Translations under genes and position numbers: made by a program | Part shown: piece after piece, positions 20,717 to 31,800 of the stretch | How the letters are laid out: each line of letters opens with the position of its first letter | Numbering within the stretch: the first letter of the stretch is position 1 | Source: Paratrimastix pyriformis | Taxonomy: Eukaryota > Preaxostyla > Paratrimastigidae | DNA length: 64,000 bases | Assembly: GCA_027972325.1 (NCBI GenBank) | Contig: JAPMOS010000046.1 | Location: 1 to 64,000 of the forward strand | Direction of reading: 5' to 3' | The notes under the pieces: model-generated | Databases searched by the model: none | Seen by the model: the letters and a program-made list of their open reading frames with translations, nothing else | Told to the model about the DNA's origin: nothing

Positions 20717-23700
20717 TTATGGAACGCAGCGTCCGCTGCCCGCCTGCTGAGGAGGAGGCGGGGCCGGCGGGCGAGGAGGTGCAGCCGGCCGAGACTCGGG
20801 CTTCGGTCTGGGCTCTTGGCGCGGCCGTTTCTGCTGACGATAGCGGGGCCGGACGGGGCGTTGAGTCCCTTCGCCACGGCGGGAGCGGCTCCTCTCCGCC
20901 TTGTCCCCCTCGACCGTCGCGGGGTCCGGGAGTTCTTCGACCGCCGGTTGATCCGCATAAAGGGCCCTCTCCGCGGCAGGAGGGGCAACCGGGGATGGAT
21001 GATGGCCAGGCGGCCGGCGCAGGGACGGGCGGCACAGGCCCCTCAGGGTTTCCAAGGCAGCACGTTTATCAAACTTCTCGTACCCTTCTGGGGTCAGCTG
21101 CCGGATGAGTGAGTCGAGGTCCTGGTCCTTGTCGAGGTCCTGCTCCTGCGGGAGCCGGATCACGTAGGGCTTCGCCAGCCGAAACTTGGGGTCGGCCAGG
21201 GTCAGCAGACACAAGGCGGTCTGATGCAGCACAAGCCCGCCCGCCCTTCTCACAGCCTGTGTGCGAACCCAGAGTGTGAAGGGCGATGTAGTTGGGACGG
21301 GACAGGTTGGCGAGTGTGTGAGTGAGTGATATCAAAAGGAAGAAGGACGATCTTGTCGGGGCGGCGTGAAGAGGGGTCTTCGCGCCAACAAGGCCAGCCG
21401 GGTTGCCGTGCGAGGCTCCGCAACACGGCAGGAAGATGGCTGCATAATGGGACGGGGGGGGGGAGCACGGTTGGCGGCGCACGCAGGGCCAGGAGAGCCG
21501 ACGGTGGGGCAACGGCGAACGACAGGGCACGGTAGCGGACAGACACTCGTTGGGGCAAGGCGCCGGTAGCAGGCAGCTCGAGCGGGGAATGCATGGCGTG
21601 TGAAGTGGGCGCCAGACCAGCGTCATGCAGTGGGAGGGGAGCATGCCGTCCAAACGCATGAAACACGGCAACAAAGGCAAGCCGAAGAAACGCAGGAGCT
21701 GGGCGACAGACACAAGGTGTGGAGGGGCTGTCCAAGTAGATCGGCTTGTCGGCGCCAAGTGATGACACCCGATCGAAGTCAATCAGGGTCAGGCCGCCCC
21801 GGTACAAGCAGAAGTTCTGCGGGCGGATATCGTTATGGGCGAGATCGAGGCTGGCCAGGTCGAGGACCCGCCGAACAAGGGCCCGGGCCACAGCGGGGAG
21901 CTCACCCGGGGGGAAAGAGAGCTGCGACAGGTCATGGCCGTAGTTCTTCATCAGCACCAGGTCGTAATTGCTGGAGAGTATCCCGAGCTGCCACACACAC
22001 CAAAAAAATAGTAGCGGTATGGAGAACAGTTCAGAAAGCAGATGAGGGTGGGTGGGTGGGGGGGTGCGGGGGGGTACCGTAAAACACGAAATTTAGGACC
22101 CCTCTCCCCCCCCCCCCCCCGATTTTTCGGGGCTCCTCGGACCAAACTCAATAGGAAAACCCCGAAATTCGTACCCCCAAGCCCACGAAATTTAGTACCC
22201 CGCCCCTATTTTTCGGGCCATTTTTCAATTTTAGTACACGGGTACTAAATTTCGTGTTTTACGGTAGGTGGGGGGGGTGGGTGGGGGTCGGGTCGGGTCG
22301 GGTCGGGTCGGACCTTGGCAACGACCTTGGGACACTCGTCATCCGTGTAGCCAATCTTCAAGTAGAACTTCCGCATGGCCTTGAAAACGGTGTGTTTCAC
22401 GAGCTTGGCATACTGTTTGGTGGCCTCGCAATAAAACAGGGAGCGGGCCTCCATGAGCCCGGGACGTTCTGTCATGTCAGAGGAGGATTTGGCGATGGGA
22501 TGGGTGCGGGTGGGGGGGAGTGAGCGGTAAATCACAAACCTGGGAGCGCATGGACGACAGGCTCTGCCTATTGTGTGTGTGTGTGTGCGTGTGTGTGTGT
22601 GCGTGTGTGTCGAGTAAAGAAGGAACGAAGTAACGGGAAAATGTGTGTGTGTGTGTGTGTGTCGAGTAAAGAAGGAACGAAGTGTGTGTGTGTGTGTCTG
22701 TGTGTGTGTGTCTGTGTGTGTGTGTGTGTCTGTGTGTGTCTGTCTGTGGGCGTACAGAACTTTGGGGGGGGAGGTACTTCCAAGATCCCCCACGGAGAAG
22801 CGGCAGAAGATCCTCGGTGGGAAGGATGCCAACTTTACCCCGGGGCAGCGGCGTCAAGTCCACGGCCCTGAGGCCCTTGAGAACCGGCCGAACGGCAGTT
22901 TCGAAAGGAAGGGGGTAACATCGAAGCAGGTCCTCGAGGAAGCGCGCCTTGTCCTCCAGTAATTGTCTCTGCTGGGCCTCCAGTTCTTGTCTCTTTCGGG
23001 CTCTTCTCCGCTGGGCCGGGGTCGGGGCCTTGTGGGAACCCTTCTTACTGTTCACCTTCTCGACTTTCACTGCACCCAATCGGGTCTCTTCCTTGGCTTC
23101 GTCCTCGCCGTCCTCGTCGTCCTTATGGTCTTGCCATAGGGTCTCGTCTTCATCTTCCTTTGGCTCCGCATCCGTCTCCACTTCCGTCTCCCCCTCTGCC
23201 TCCTCGTCCTCCTCGTCCTCCTCCTCGTCCTCATCTGGTTGATACTCGGAATGCTCGGAGGGACTGGCCCCGCTGCAGCTGCCGGTTGAAGGCACCGGAG
23301 AGTTGGATCCGAGAAGCGGGCGCGGGGCAGGGGCTGGCTGGAGAACGGGGGGCTGTCGTGGGGGGGTGCAAAGGGGCAAGTGTGGTGATGAGACCGTGCC
23401 AAGCAGGCGCGGGCGTCTCGCCTGGGCGGCGGGGGGCAGGCAGACCGTGGCTCCGGCCCAGAGTGGTTTCAAAGCGAGATTCACGGTGAGGGAGTCCGGT
23501 GCTGATCGGTCCCCTCGATGCGCCTCCCGACCAAGGGCGAGGAGCCCGCCTCCAAGGAGTGGGCCCTCTTCCTGGAGGCCTTCGGCAAGCTCTACGTCAG
23601 CCGGCAGACGCGGCCTCTGGATTTCAATCCGGGCTTGGAAAAACAAAGAAACCTACATGGGACGAGATGATCGAATTGCTCTTGGAGCTGAGGTTTCGTC

Positions 23701-25422
23701 AGACATTGGAATCGACATAGAGCGCGTAGAAGGGTTCTTGACAGTGGTGTGAAAGGAAGATGCCCCAAACGGCTTGCCACACAGACAATATCAGTTGGGC
23801 CACGGAACCTACCGCGGGAAGAAAAAGGAACGTCATTGGTGGGCGTCAGGATGACCCGCTCGGACAGACATAGGCGGGTTTTCGTGGAATTCACCTCGCA
23901 TAAAAAGTGTGGGAACCTCAAGGCGCCCACTTTCGAACTCAGCTGTGCGTCGCAAGAGCCGAACTCGGTGTCCACGAGTTCGTGGATCTGCGGCAAGGCA
24001 CAGAACGAAGTGAGTCACCGCCAGTTTGGCCCCCAAAGGATGACATGGTTCAGAGCGCGCCCATCACTGTGCGGTGTGTCTTGTGTCTTGTGTTTCTTGT
24101 GTTTCTTGTGTTGCTTCTTGTTAGGTTTGTCATATGCTCCGATTGTCCCTTGTCTTGCCGTGTCGGGGACCCCCTTTGGCGCGACACATGCTGCTGCTGT
24201 GCGATGTGGTGAGAGCGTGAGCTGTCCATCCACCATGTGACGGATCCCTTGTGGGTCCTGATTTCCGGTCTCGAATGTTGGCGTGCTCTTCCGCCTGAGC
24301 GCTTTTCCGTTGACTGACCCTTGTTCGCTGCCGCCTCTTGCGTAAGTGGTGTGGACACTGCTTGACTCTGGCGCTTCCCTCGTGGACTGTGCCTATACTT
24401 CTTGCGGTGCCCTTCCTCCTTAATGTGTCATGTGTGCCTGCGTCTGAGACCTGGGTACCACTCACGTCACGTCCGGGAAATAACATACGGAGATGCGTGC
24501 GCGGCGAGGGTGGTGGAGGGAAGATGACAGACCCACTTCTGGGGGTACAAAGAATGGGCGTCAGCCTTTCGGGTCGCCGAAAGACCCACTGCAGGGGGCA
24601 GCTCAGCCAGAAATGTAAAGGCAGCATCCACATAGGGCTGATGCTCCATGTCGGGAGTCTCCTGCTGCAGGATCTCAGGCATCCCGAATTCAGCAAGAAG
24701 AAGGCCGGCCTTTTCCAATGGAAGGGTCTTTGCGGCGAAGGCGCCGCCGAACTCCGATGGGCGGGGCTTCTTGGGGTCCAAGACCCCGGCTGCGAGAACA
24801 CTGCCAGAACTTTGACAAAAGAGCAAAACCGAGCAGACAAACCTTCGGGCGCTGGGAGCAAGGGTCGCCGAAAGGCCAAGGGCTGCGAATCGGAGTGTGA
24901 TGGCCGGGTGAAAGCAACCAGAGGCAGACTCGGAACATCCTCCTCAACGCGTGGTTCTGGTTCACACCGAACTCTCTTTCGTTCGGACTCGGGACCAGAT
25001 GCGGGACCGGATTCGGGAGTTGTTTCTTGCCCAGATTCGTGATTTTCAGAGGCCGAAAGATGTATATCTTTCCGCGCCCGCCGACGAGCGATGGTAGTCT
25101 TCTGCAGCATGAAGATCGGCTTGAACTTGTGGTGCTGGGGTTAGTTATGTACGTTATCACGCCCGGTCTGACACGTCGGCACGGCGGTGGCCAAAACGGC
25201 CGTTCGATGCTGATTAGGAAACACCCCGAGGGATCTTGAAGAATTTTTCAAACTTACCCCTTCGAGCTCTCCATTCGTGGCGTGACCCGATGTGGGAATC
25301 TTCAACTTTGCAAGGACCCTTTCGCCAGATGTAGCAGTTTGGGGACTCTCGCTTTGACGTATTATTCGTGACTGAAAAGAAAACCCGTTCATTGGTGACC
25401 TTCGAAATGACCATTCCGCCAT
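20717..25422 (-). CDS. Nuclease-like plus protein-kinase-like fusion protein, multi-exon
   Basis: Minus strand, start taken at [13 protein letters not shown] (25,422) and stop at 20,717. The exons I can follow encode: a basic/acidic linker ([13 protein letters not shown]); a segment ending [25 protein letters not shown]...[17 protein letters not shown] (about 23,890-23,990), which looks like the core of a restriction-nuclease-like fold although the usual ExK Lys is Asn; a long acidic linker; then a kinase-like half with [28 protein letters not shown] (HRD-like loop, about 21,837), LIDFD (DFG-like, about 21,780) and a Lys/Arg/Pro-rich C-terminus. Nuclease-like plus kinase-like halves are known from Crinkler-type proteins, so that is my tentative class. 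Introns hold a SINE-like repeat and a MITE. Exact exon limits are uncertain. Confidence 0.5.
21313..21676 (-). mobile_element. SINE-like repeat E copy 2, inside an intron
   Basis: Antisense to 19,722-20,116 in window terms, but in the sense of the host gene. The intron starts GTCTGTCG after LDSPSTPC and ends ACACAG before AVRRAGGL, so the insertion does not damage coding. The 3' hairpin is kept with changed bases on both arms (GGCGCGAAG / CTTCACGCC against GGTGTGAAC / GTTCACACC). The tail is TATCACTCACTCACACAC. Confidence 0.7.
22075..22266. mobile_element. MITE, 192 bp, with 22-bp terminal inverted repeats
   Basis: The left end TACCGTAAAACACGAAATTT is inverted at the right end (AAATTTCGTGTTTTACGGTA). 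Inside are a poly-C run and further partial copies of the CGAAATTTAGTACC block, so the whole unit could fold into a long hairpin. It lies in an intron of the nuclease/kinase-like gene. A TA duplication is possible because the inverted repeats themselves begin and end with TA. No transposase is encoded. Confidence 0.8.
22268..22312. repeat. G-rich tract with (GGGTC)n
   Basis: A GGTGGGG run followed by four to five GGGTC units directly beside the MITE, in the same intron. Confidence 0.8.
22573..22745. repeat. TG microsatellite with duplicated 22-bp spacer
   Basis: TG runs alternate with two copies of GTCGAGTAAAGAAGGAACGA, so an original TG array plus spacer was duplicated. It lies in an intron. 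Confidence 0.85.
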
Positions 25423-25506
25423 TCCCTGTCTTGGCTCCGGCTCGGCTCGGGACCGGGCACGGTTTTACCTTTCGTTTGGTCTGCGCGACGCTGTGGATCT
25501 TTCTTT

Positions 25507-27363
25507 TTATTGAGATGACGACAATCCATTTCGGGCTTGTGGAAGCGGACGCTGGGGCGGGGGCGGGGGCGCTTGGTGAGGCAGGTGGGGCGCGGCCGGG
25601 GGGCTGTGTGGGCAGGAAATGACGGGCTTCTTACGCGCTTTCTTTCTCACTTCGGATGTACTCTGCAGTGCCTGGCCGACGGCATCGAGCGAGCGCTTCT
25701 CCCGAAGGGCAGCCTCACGGCCGCGGGTCAACATGGGCTCGGGCACTGGGTCAGTCTCTTCCTCGGCTTCATCGTCCTCTTCGGTCCTCTTTGCCCTCTT
25801 CATCTCCTTCATCTCCTTCGTTCTCCTCCTCTTCGTTGTCCTCCTCCTCTTCGTTGTCCTCCTCCTCTTCGTTGTCAACCTCCTCATCTTCGGCCTCCAC
25901 CCCGTCGAAGCGCTTCCGGGGGCGCAACCACAGGGGATAGGTGAGGTGGCGCAACACCAGTCTCTGGCAGATCTGCATCGACAGAGACCCCAGATTGGCG
26001 GTCTTCCAGACAGCTCCTTCGATGGTCCGTTTGACATCTTGCATGACATGCTCCTGAACTTGTTCGCTCCTCCACTGCAGGCTATGTTCGCGCCACTCGC
26101 AGGGAAGAGTCGGCTGCTCTTTGTCGAGACGCATGAGCAGCCGGGGGAACTCCTCCGCCATTAGGTTGAGATATCTGGGCAGTGGGGCGAGATTCTCCTG
26201 GAATTCCAGAAACTCAGTGGCGAAGTGCCGCATCGCCCCCGCCAGGTATCTCGAGCTATGTTCGAAGGCCGCGCTGGGGGTGGAGCGTTTCAATGCCTCC
26301 CAGATCGCCCCGAATTGCTACACGAGACGATGCTGCACTGTTGGGAGCCCGTCACCAGACCTGCATGAGGTCCCCCAGCTTCCGTTTCTTTGGGGGCGTG
26401 AAGCTCGTTTGGGCCACCAGGTCTGCGCCCAGCTTGATAAGTTTCTTCACCTGAGCCCCAACCAGTGTGTTTTCCCCACCGCGCAGTTTGAGCCCATGCA
26501 AGGCAAGCCACTCCTATCCACCAAGGTTTGTCGCAGATTGAGTCTCAACGTTGCAGACCTTGAGTGTCTGCTCTGCTCCCCAGTTTTGCTCCAGGATGCG
26601 ATAGAATGCCCCGCCCATGACCAATCCCAGGTGGAGGATGGGAGACGCTTGAAACCGCACATGGTCGATGGTCACCCAGGGCATAGAACTGAACTGTGGA
26701 GATCCCAGGGGGAATGCACACACCTCTTGTCCCATGAGCGGGTGCGTCAGATCCTGGATGATGCCTCGCTCGATGTGGGCCACTAAGTAGTCCTCGCTTC
26801 TGTTGGTGGCGAAGCTCCAGGGGCTCCAGTAGGTGAATTGACCACCGATATTTAACCCTGTTTTTTTTTTTTTTTTATCTTCCGTAGGGATGAAGCTGCG
26901 GACAGACCAAGGAAGGACTGCAAGCCCAGGACCCCTCGGAGTGAAGCGCACGCCGTCAACCCCTTCCCGTAGGACTGCGTTGATTTCTTCAAACGTACTA
27001 CTCGCGTAGGTGCGGATGCACACATGATGGTGGTCGCCTGGCCAGGTGGCGTACACCTGGAAGGCCGAGGGCCTAGGGTTGCAGGGTCCAAGAGGATGCC
27101 TCCAAGAGTGGCGCGCTGGCCGTCGGGTTGGTGCGATGCCGAATCCATGATTTCCAGATCATGGATTCGGGGACTCTAATTTTTTTTTTCGGGCCTTTCT
27201 TTCGCGGTGACTGGCCCACTGACCTGATTCCCGCCTCGCGGAGTCTCCCGAAATGGGCACGGATCAACTCTCGGACAGGAACACGGGCTCCGTCGCCCCC
27301 AACCGGGATGGGGAGCACCCGCACTCCCCTGCTCGCGACGTCAATTGACGTCTGGGAGGGCAA
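25507..27363 (-). CDS. Unrecognised multi-exon gene with acidic then basic C-terminus
   Basis: Minus strand, start taken at MPSQTSIDVASRGVRVLPIP (27,363), stop TAA at 25,507, only 85 bp before the next gene. Recognisable exons encode VPVRELIRAHFGRLREAGI, TFEEINAVLREGVDGVRFTP, LTHPLMGQEVCAFPLGSPQF, VKKLIKLGADLVAQTSF and FEHSSRYLAGAMRHFATEFL. A 46-nt intron (GTCTGG...TAG) near 26,330 joins GDLMQ to QFGAIWEAL in frame. The tail is Glu/Asp-rich (EEEEDNEEE), then basic, then Pro-rich, and the frame changes there, so a further intron is likely. No domain was recognised. A poly-A/T tract at 26,862-26,877 lies at a probable intron. Function unknown. Confidence 0.5.
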
Positions 27364-27428
27364 CTGGGCAGCAGGGAGCCAGTAGGGAAACCCGACTGAT
27401 TGTGTGGCCCGTCCCCTTGGGCCAGCCC

Positions 27429-28245
27429 CTAGAGCGTGTCGATCCAGTTGGCCTCCTCCTCGCCCTTGGAGTCCCCGTCATCTACCTGATTGTCTACCTC
27501 CTCCGGGCAAGCCTTTTCGGCAGCCCCTGGCTCCCGACCTTCGTCCGCGCTCCTGGTTGGTGCCGATGTCCTTTTCTCCCCATTGCGTCATTCCTCTGAC
27601 CTTCGCCTTGCTGTTATTTTCTATGCCCTTCTCCTCCTTTTCACGTTTTCGGAACCACACCGGAGTCAACACGCTTTCCCTATTCGATGCGCACGCTCCC
27701 CAAAACTTCAGTGTCAAATCCGCCAGAAAAGTCTCATTAAACGGCAAAAAGGCGTCCCCTATTTTCCAATGGCCGGGACCAACAGTTCGGTCCAGCTCCC
27801 CTTCGTCCAGACGGAAGTGCCCAATCGTTAAACTGACTTTGGTTGTGCCTGAGATTTGTTGCGCCTTCTTTTGCTCGCGCCGCCCTGTCGCCCGAGATCC
27901 CGAGACATGCCCCAGCTGGCACCTGATGCCCTCCTCCCGCGGAGGGCTCGGTCCCCTCCTTCACGCTCCCGCGCTGGCCGGCAGCTGTCTCCTCGGCCTG
28001 CCTGACTCACGGGGCCTGCCCTTCTCGGCCTCGTCGACGTTCCTCTCGGCCTCGTCGGCTCCGAGCTCGCCCCTCCCCGGGGCCTTCGCGGCCTCTGCAA
28101 TTCCCGCTTCCTCGGCCCACGCGATGCCGGTCGCACGGGGACCTCTTGGAAGTCCTGGCCAGCCTCGTCCCAGCCCCTTTTTGGTCGCTGTGTCGCTCCC
28201 GCTGCTTTTCGGTGGTGGTGGCAAATCTCCCCCATGAGCACCCAT
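27429..28245 (-). CDS. Unrecognised gene with a beta-rich KIGDAFLPF block
   Basis: Minus strand. A start at MGAHGGDLPPPPKSSG (28,245) gives an Ala/Glu/Arg-rich N-terminus. A middle exon reads QQISGTTKVSLTIGHFRLDE, then HWKIGDAFLPFNETFLADLT and FWGACASNRESVLTPVWF, which looks like a compact folded domain. The likely end is an acidic tail with EEVDNQVDDGDSKGEEE and a stop at 27,429-27,431. Exons lie in different frames and need at least two short introns, which I cannot place exactly. It is close to and co-oriented with the gene at 25,507-27,363. No family recognised. Confidence 0.4.
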
Positions 28246-28824
28246 ATACGTGACCGCTCATCTGACCTGTCGGCCATTCCTCATTAGAGGCTTCACCTCA
28301 GGTTGATGGCTCTGGTTGCCTCATCTTCATCCGAGGTCCGCACCGGGGCCCGGGGCCCACTCCTCGGAGCAGGGAGAGAGGAGGGAAGAGGACGCGGATC
28401 TCGCCCCCGGGAGCTGCACCAATAGAGGGCGCGCTAACTCGTGGTCTCTTCGGCTCCTTCTTCTGCCCTCTGCAGCCCACGCTGGCGCCCGTGCGGGGTC
28501 AGTTGCCGAACCAGCGCTGCCGCGGGCGAGACGCTGCCGCACCCGAAGCCAAAGCTGCCGCCGTCACCCTTCCCCTCGTTCGCGCGATCACAGCGAGTTG
28601 CGACACCTTGTTTTGAGCCCTCCGCTTTGACGAGCGGGCGAGGTGGTGGTGGGGGGGGAGGGAGGTGGGGTGAGGTGAGGGTGATGGTGAGGTGAGGAGG
28701 GAGGAGGGAGGGGGAGGGCCCGCTTCGGGAACTGAGCATGGGCATTGCTTGAAGGCCAGGTTTCCGAGAGACATTCTCTGAACTCCCTTGTGCGATTTCC
28801 ATGAAATCAGAAGGAGGGCCAACC
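28246..28824. other. Intergenic, no supported gene
   Basis: The region between the stop of the GNPTAB-like gene (28,825) and the next start. It contains a GGTGGTGGGG/GGTGAGG G-rich run at about 28,640-28,710. Frames are open on both strands but show no coherent protein. Confidence 0.5.
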
Positions 28825-31800
28825 CTACGGCATCATGGGGCAGAAGGGTGATTTGGCGAGAGTCCGACGGCGCCTTTCCTTCCTCAGGCTCCGAAGCCAG
28901 AACAGGAGGACGAGCGAGGCCGCCGCAGCAGCGACACAAATAATGCTTCCTCGACGAACCCCATGAAAAGACCAGACACTACGAAGGATGTTTCGAAGGA
29001 CCGTCTTCTGAAGACTCGGACCTCGTGAATGCCGGGGCAGAAGTCCGCTCAGCCCTTGGCCCGTCCTGATTCCCTTCTCCAGATGGGAGTTCAAAGGAGG
29101 AAGGGAGAGGGAGCAACGTCTCATAAAAATTCCTCCACGCATCCACAACCTAGGACCTGCATAAAAGCTCAGCCCCAACGAGGTGGGTGCAGACCAAGGG
29201 ATTGATGTTGGAGCTGTTCATGTCGTCATTCAGACAGACGAACTTGCTCCGCTTGAAGAGGATGTCATCGAAGCGGCTCTGCATGGTCGTCTCGTTGTCC
29301 CGCACCATCACAAAACTCACATCATCCAATGGCACGATCTCGAATCTGAACAGGCAAGGTTGACCAAAGCGTAAAAGGCGGCAACCGACTTGTATTTCAG
29401 GGGCCGAAAGGCAGTTGAATTCAGCTGTTCAATCAGCCCACCGCACCTCGCGAGCAGCTCCTCGGTCACCCACACCGGGGCTTGGTTGCGATCTGGAACA
29501 AAGGCGTGAGAAAGAACGCAAAAACACACAGACTCAGGATGGGAGCCACGCTCGCATTGAAAAAAGTGCGAAACGCGAGATGATCTATTCCGAGATGATC
29601 TATTCCGCATCCTTTGGATCCAGGGGGAAAAAGGCGCCAGCAGACCGAGTCGCGTAGAATTGTCTCTTCCTGGTGTTTCAGTATTCTGGGCCCCCAGAGT
29701 CGCAGAGCTGTTTGAAGTCTCGCTCCGGGCTAGGAAAGTGCGGAATTCGGTCAAGTCGATGATTTAATGAATGAGGCAGACAGTTGTTCAGAGCCTGCTG
29801 GAAAATCTTCTGCTTCAAGGGCCGAACATCAAAATCCTCCGAGGAAGAGAGCTACAGAACATCAAAAGGAGCCAATCAAAGAAAAGAAGGTGCCACACAG
29901 ACAGCCATCTTCATCGCGAGAAGGCGAAGTTCTCGATCGTCCAGAAATCTGAAACGAATGACAAGGATCGGACAAACGTACAAACCCGTCACCACTTCTG
30001 TCACAGTCGCTGAAAACCTCGTGTAAATTAAAGGGCCGCCGGACTTCCATGAGATAATAAAAATAGCTAAAGCTGTATTGCATATCCTCCGGGTGCCTGA
30101 ACCGATGAGAACTCGTTGATGCGAATTCCGCGGGCCATCTAAGATCACGAAACAAGTCGAACCCGAAACACCAAAACTCAGACCGTTCCTGCAGCTCCGT
30201 GAGAATGTCTTTGTCGAGAAGATGGGGCATATGGGCCGGGACTTTTCGGGGGGAAGCCCCAAAAGCTTTGTTGTAGATTCGGTTGACATGCCGCAGGCTG
30301 ACCGAGGAGAAAGCTCACGCAAGCCGAACTCTGAAATAGACCTGTCGGCAAAGCAGTCGTGAGGACTCCTCCCAGGGGAGGGCACTTGTAATGGCTAAAG
30401 GGGAACTTGGAAATTTCAAAGAGAGCAGGCGTCCAGACCTCGCTCTTGTTTTCCCAGGGGTAATGTTCGCGTTCTTTGTCTCCGCTGGCGGGAATCTGTC
30501 TGTACTGTGTCCCTGTTGACTCCGGGGATGGCTGTTGGCATCCGGTGAATGGGCAGTCCAACGTCGAGTGAAATGGAGTGGGAAGGGGAGTTGGAGGTTC
30601 GGAAGCGGGGCCTGTCGGAGGAGGAGCGGGTCCATCCGAGGCAGGAGTTTGGTCTGGGATCGGCGGCGAAGGCTCGAGCAGGGTGGAATGCGGTGCTCCC
30701 AGGGGATGCAACGGTGGAACTTGAACATCGGGTTCATTTGCGGCAGGGGAGAGAGGGCTGGAAAGGGCCGGGATCTCAGCTCCCAAAACGGAAGACGGTT
30801 TGGATGGAGGTGTGTGGATTGAAATGGCCTTGACTCTGGCGATGGTTCGGTTCAAGAGGAGCTCCAATTCTGCTCGAGATCCAAGATCGGTGGCAGCTGG
30901 AGTGGAATTGAACCGCGGCTCCACGAGGTCGCGGTACCTACAGGTCGGATGTGAGTTGATTCCGTAAAGACCAAGAAAGACGCAGGCGGGAGGAGAAGAG
31001 GCGGACCGGCGGAGTGCCTCCTTGAGATTGACTTCGGCCGATCGAAGACTGTCTTCGGAACTTCCGGAGGATCTGGACCCGTGCGAATAACGCGAGCTCC
31101 ACGAGTACGACGAAGATGACGCCGGGGAAGATGGTTCGGGTTCAGGATCACGCGGGAACATTTCCGGGAAGAGAAGAGCCGAGAAGTTTGCACGGGCAAC
31201 GGCGCTCAAATCGAACCGAAAGTCTGGCCAGAAGAAGGAAGAAGAAGAAGAAGAAGAAGAAGAAGAAGAAGAAGAAGAAGAAGAAGAAGAAGAAGAAGAA
31301 GAAGAAGAAGAAGAAGAAGAAGAAGAAGAAGAAAGAAGAAGAAGAAGAAGAAGAAGAAGAAGAAGAAAGAAGAAGGAGAAGAAGGAGAAGAAGGAGAAGA
31401 AAGAAGAAGAAGAAAGAAAGAAGAAGAAGAAAGAAGAAGAAAGAAGAAGGAAGAAGGAAGAAGAAACAAACAAACAAAACGCACGCTGAGAACACAAGCA
31501 AACACGGTCCAGACCGGGATGTGCCGTATCGTTCAGCCTGGGGAGGACCAGCATCAATCGGACGATCCGGTCAGCTGAAGTTCCGTTAGGGGCGAGCAAA
31601 ATACTGCCTTTAATTTCGAGAGGGATCTGGTAGAGCAGCGGATTGGAAGAGTTGACGGAGGCATCCGTCGCGGAAGAAGAAACTGGGGACGGGACGGCAC
31701 TCTCCTCCGGAGGCGATTTGTAGAAGGTGAGAGTGAGGAGCTTGTGGCGTTGTGAGAGAGAAGCGGTCCGAACAATTGGGGTCGAACTATGAGAAACCTG

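Noticed and set aside
22290-22312. Telomere-like repeat (GGGTC)n, and (GGATG)n at 62,802
   Set aside because: Only a handful of units, embedded in introns, so there is no reason to see them as telomeric.
28434-28802. Minus-strand 122-codon frame downstream of the GNPTAB-like gene
   Set aside because: No homology, no consistent composition, and open frames also exist on the other strand. Treated as intergenic.
29567-29620. Short duplication GAGATGATCTATTCC in the GNPTAB-like gene
   Set aside because: A 15-bp tandem duplication in a likely intron, with no sign of function.
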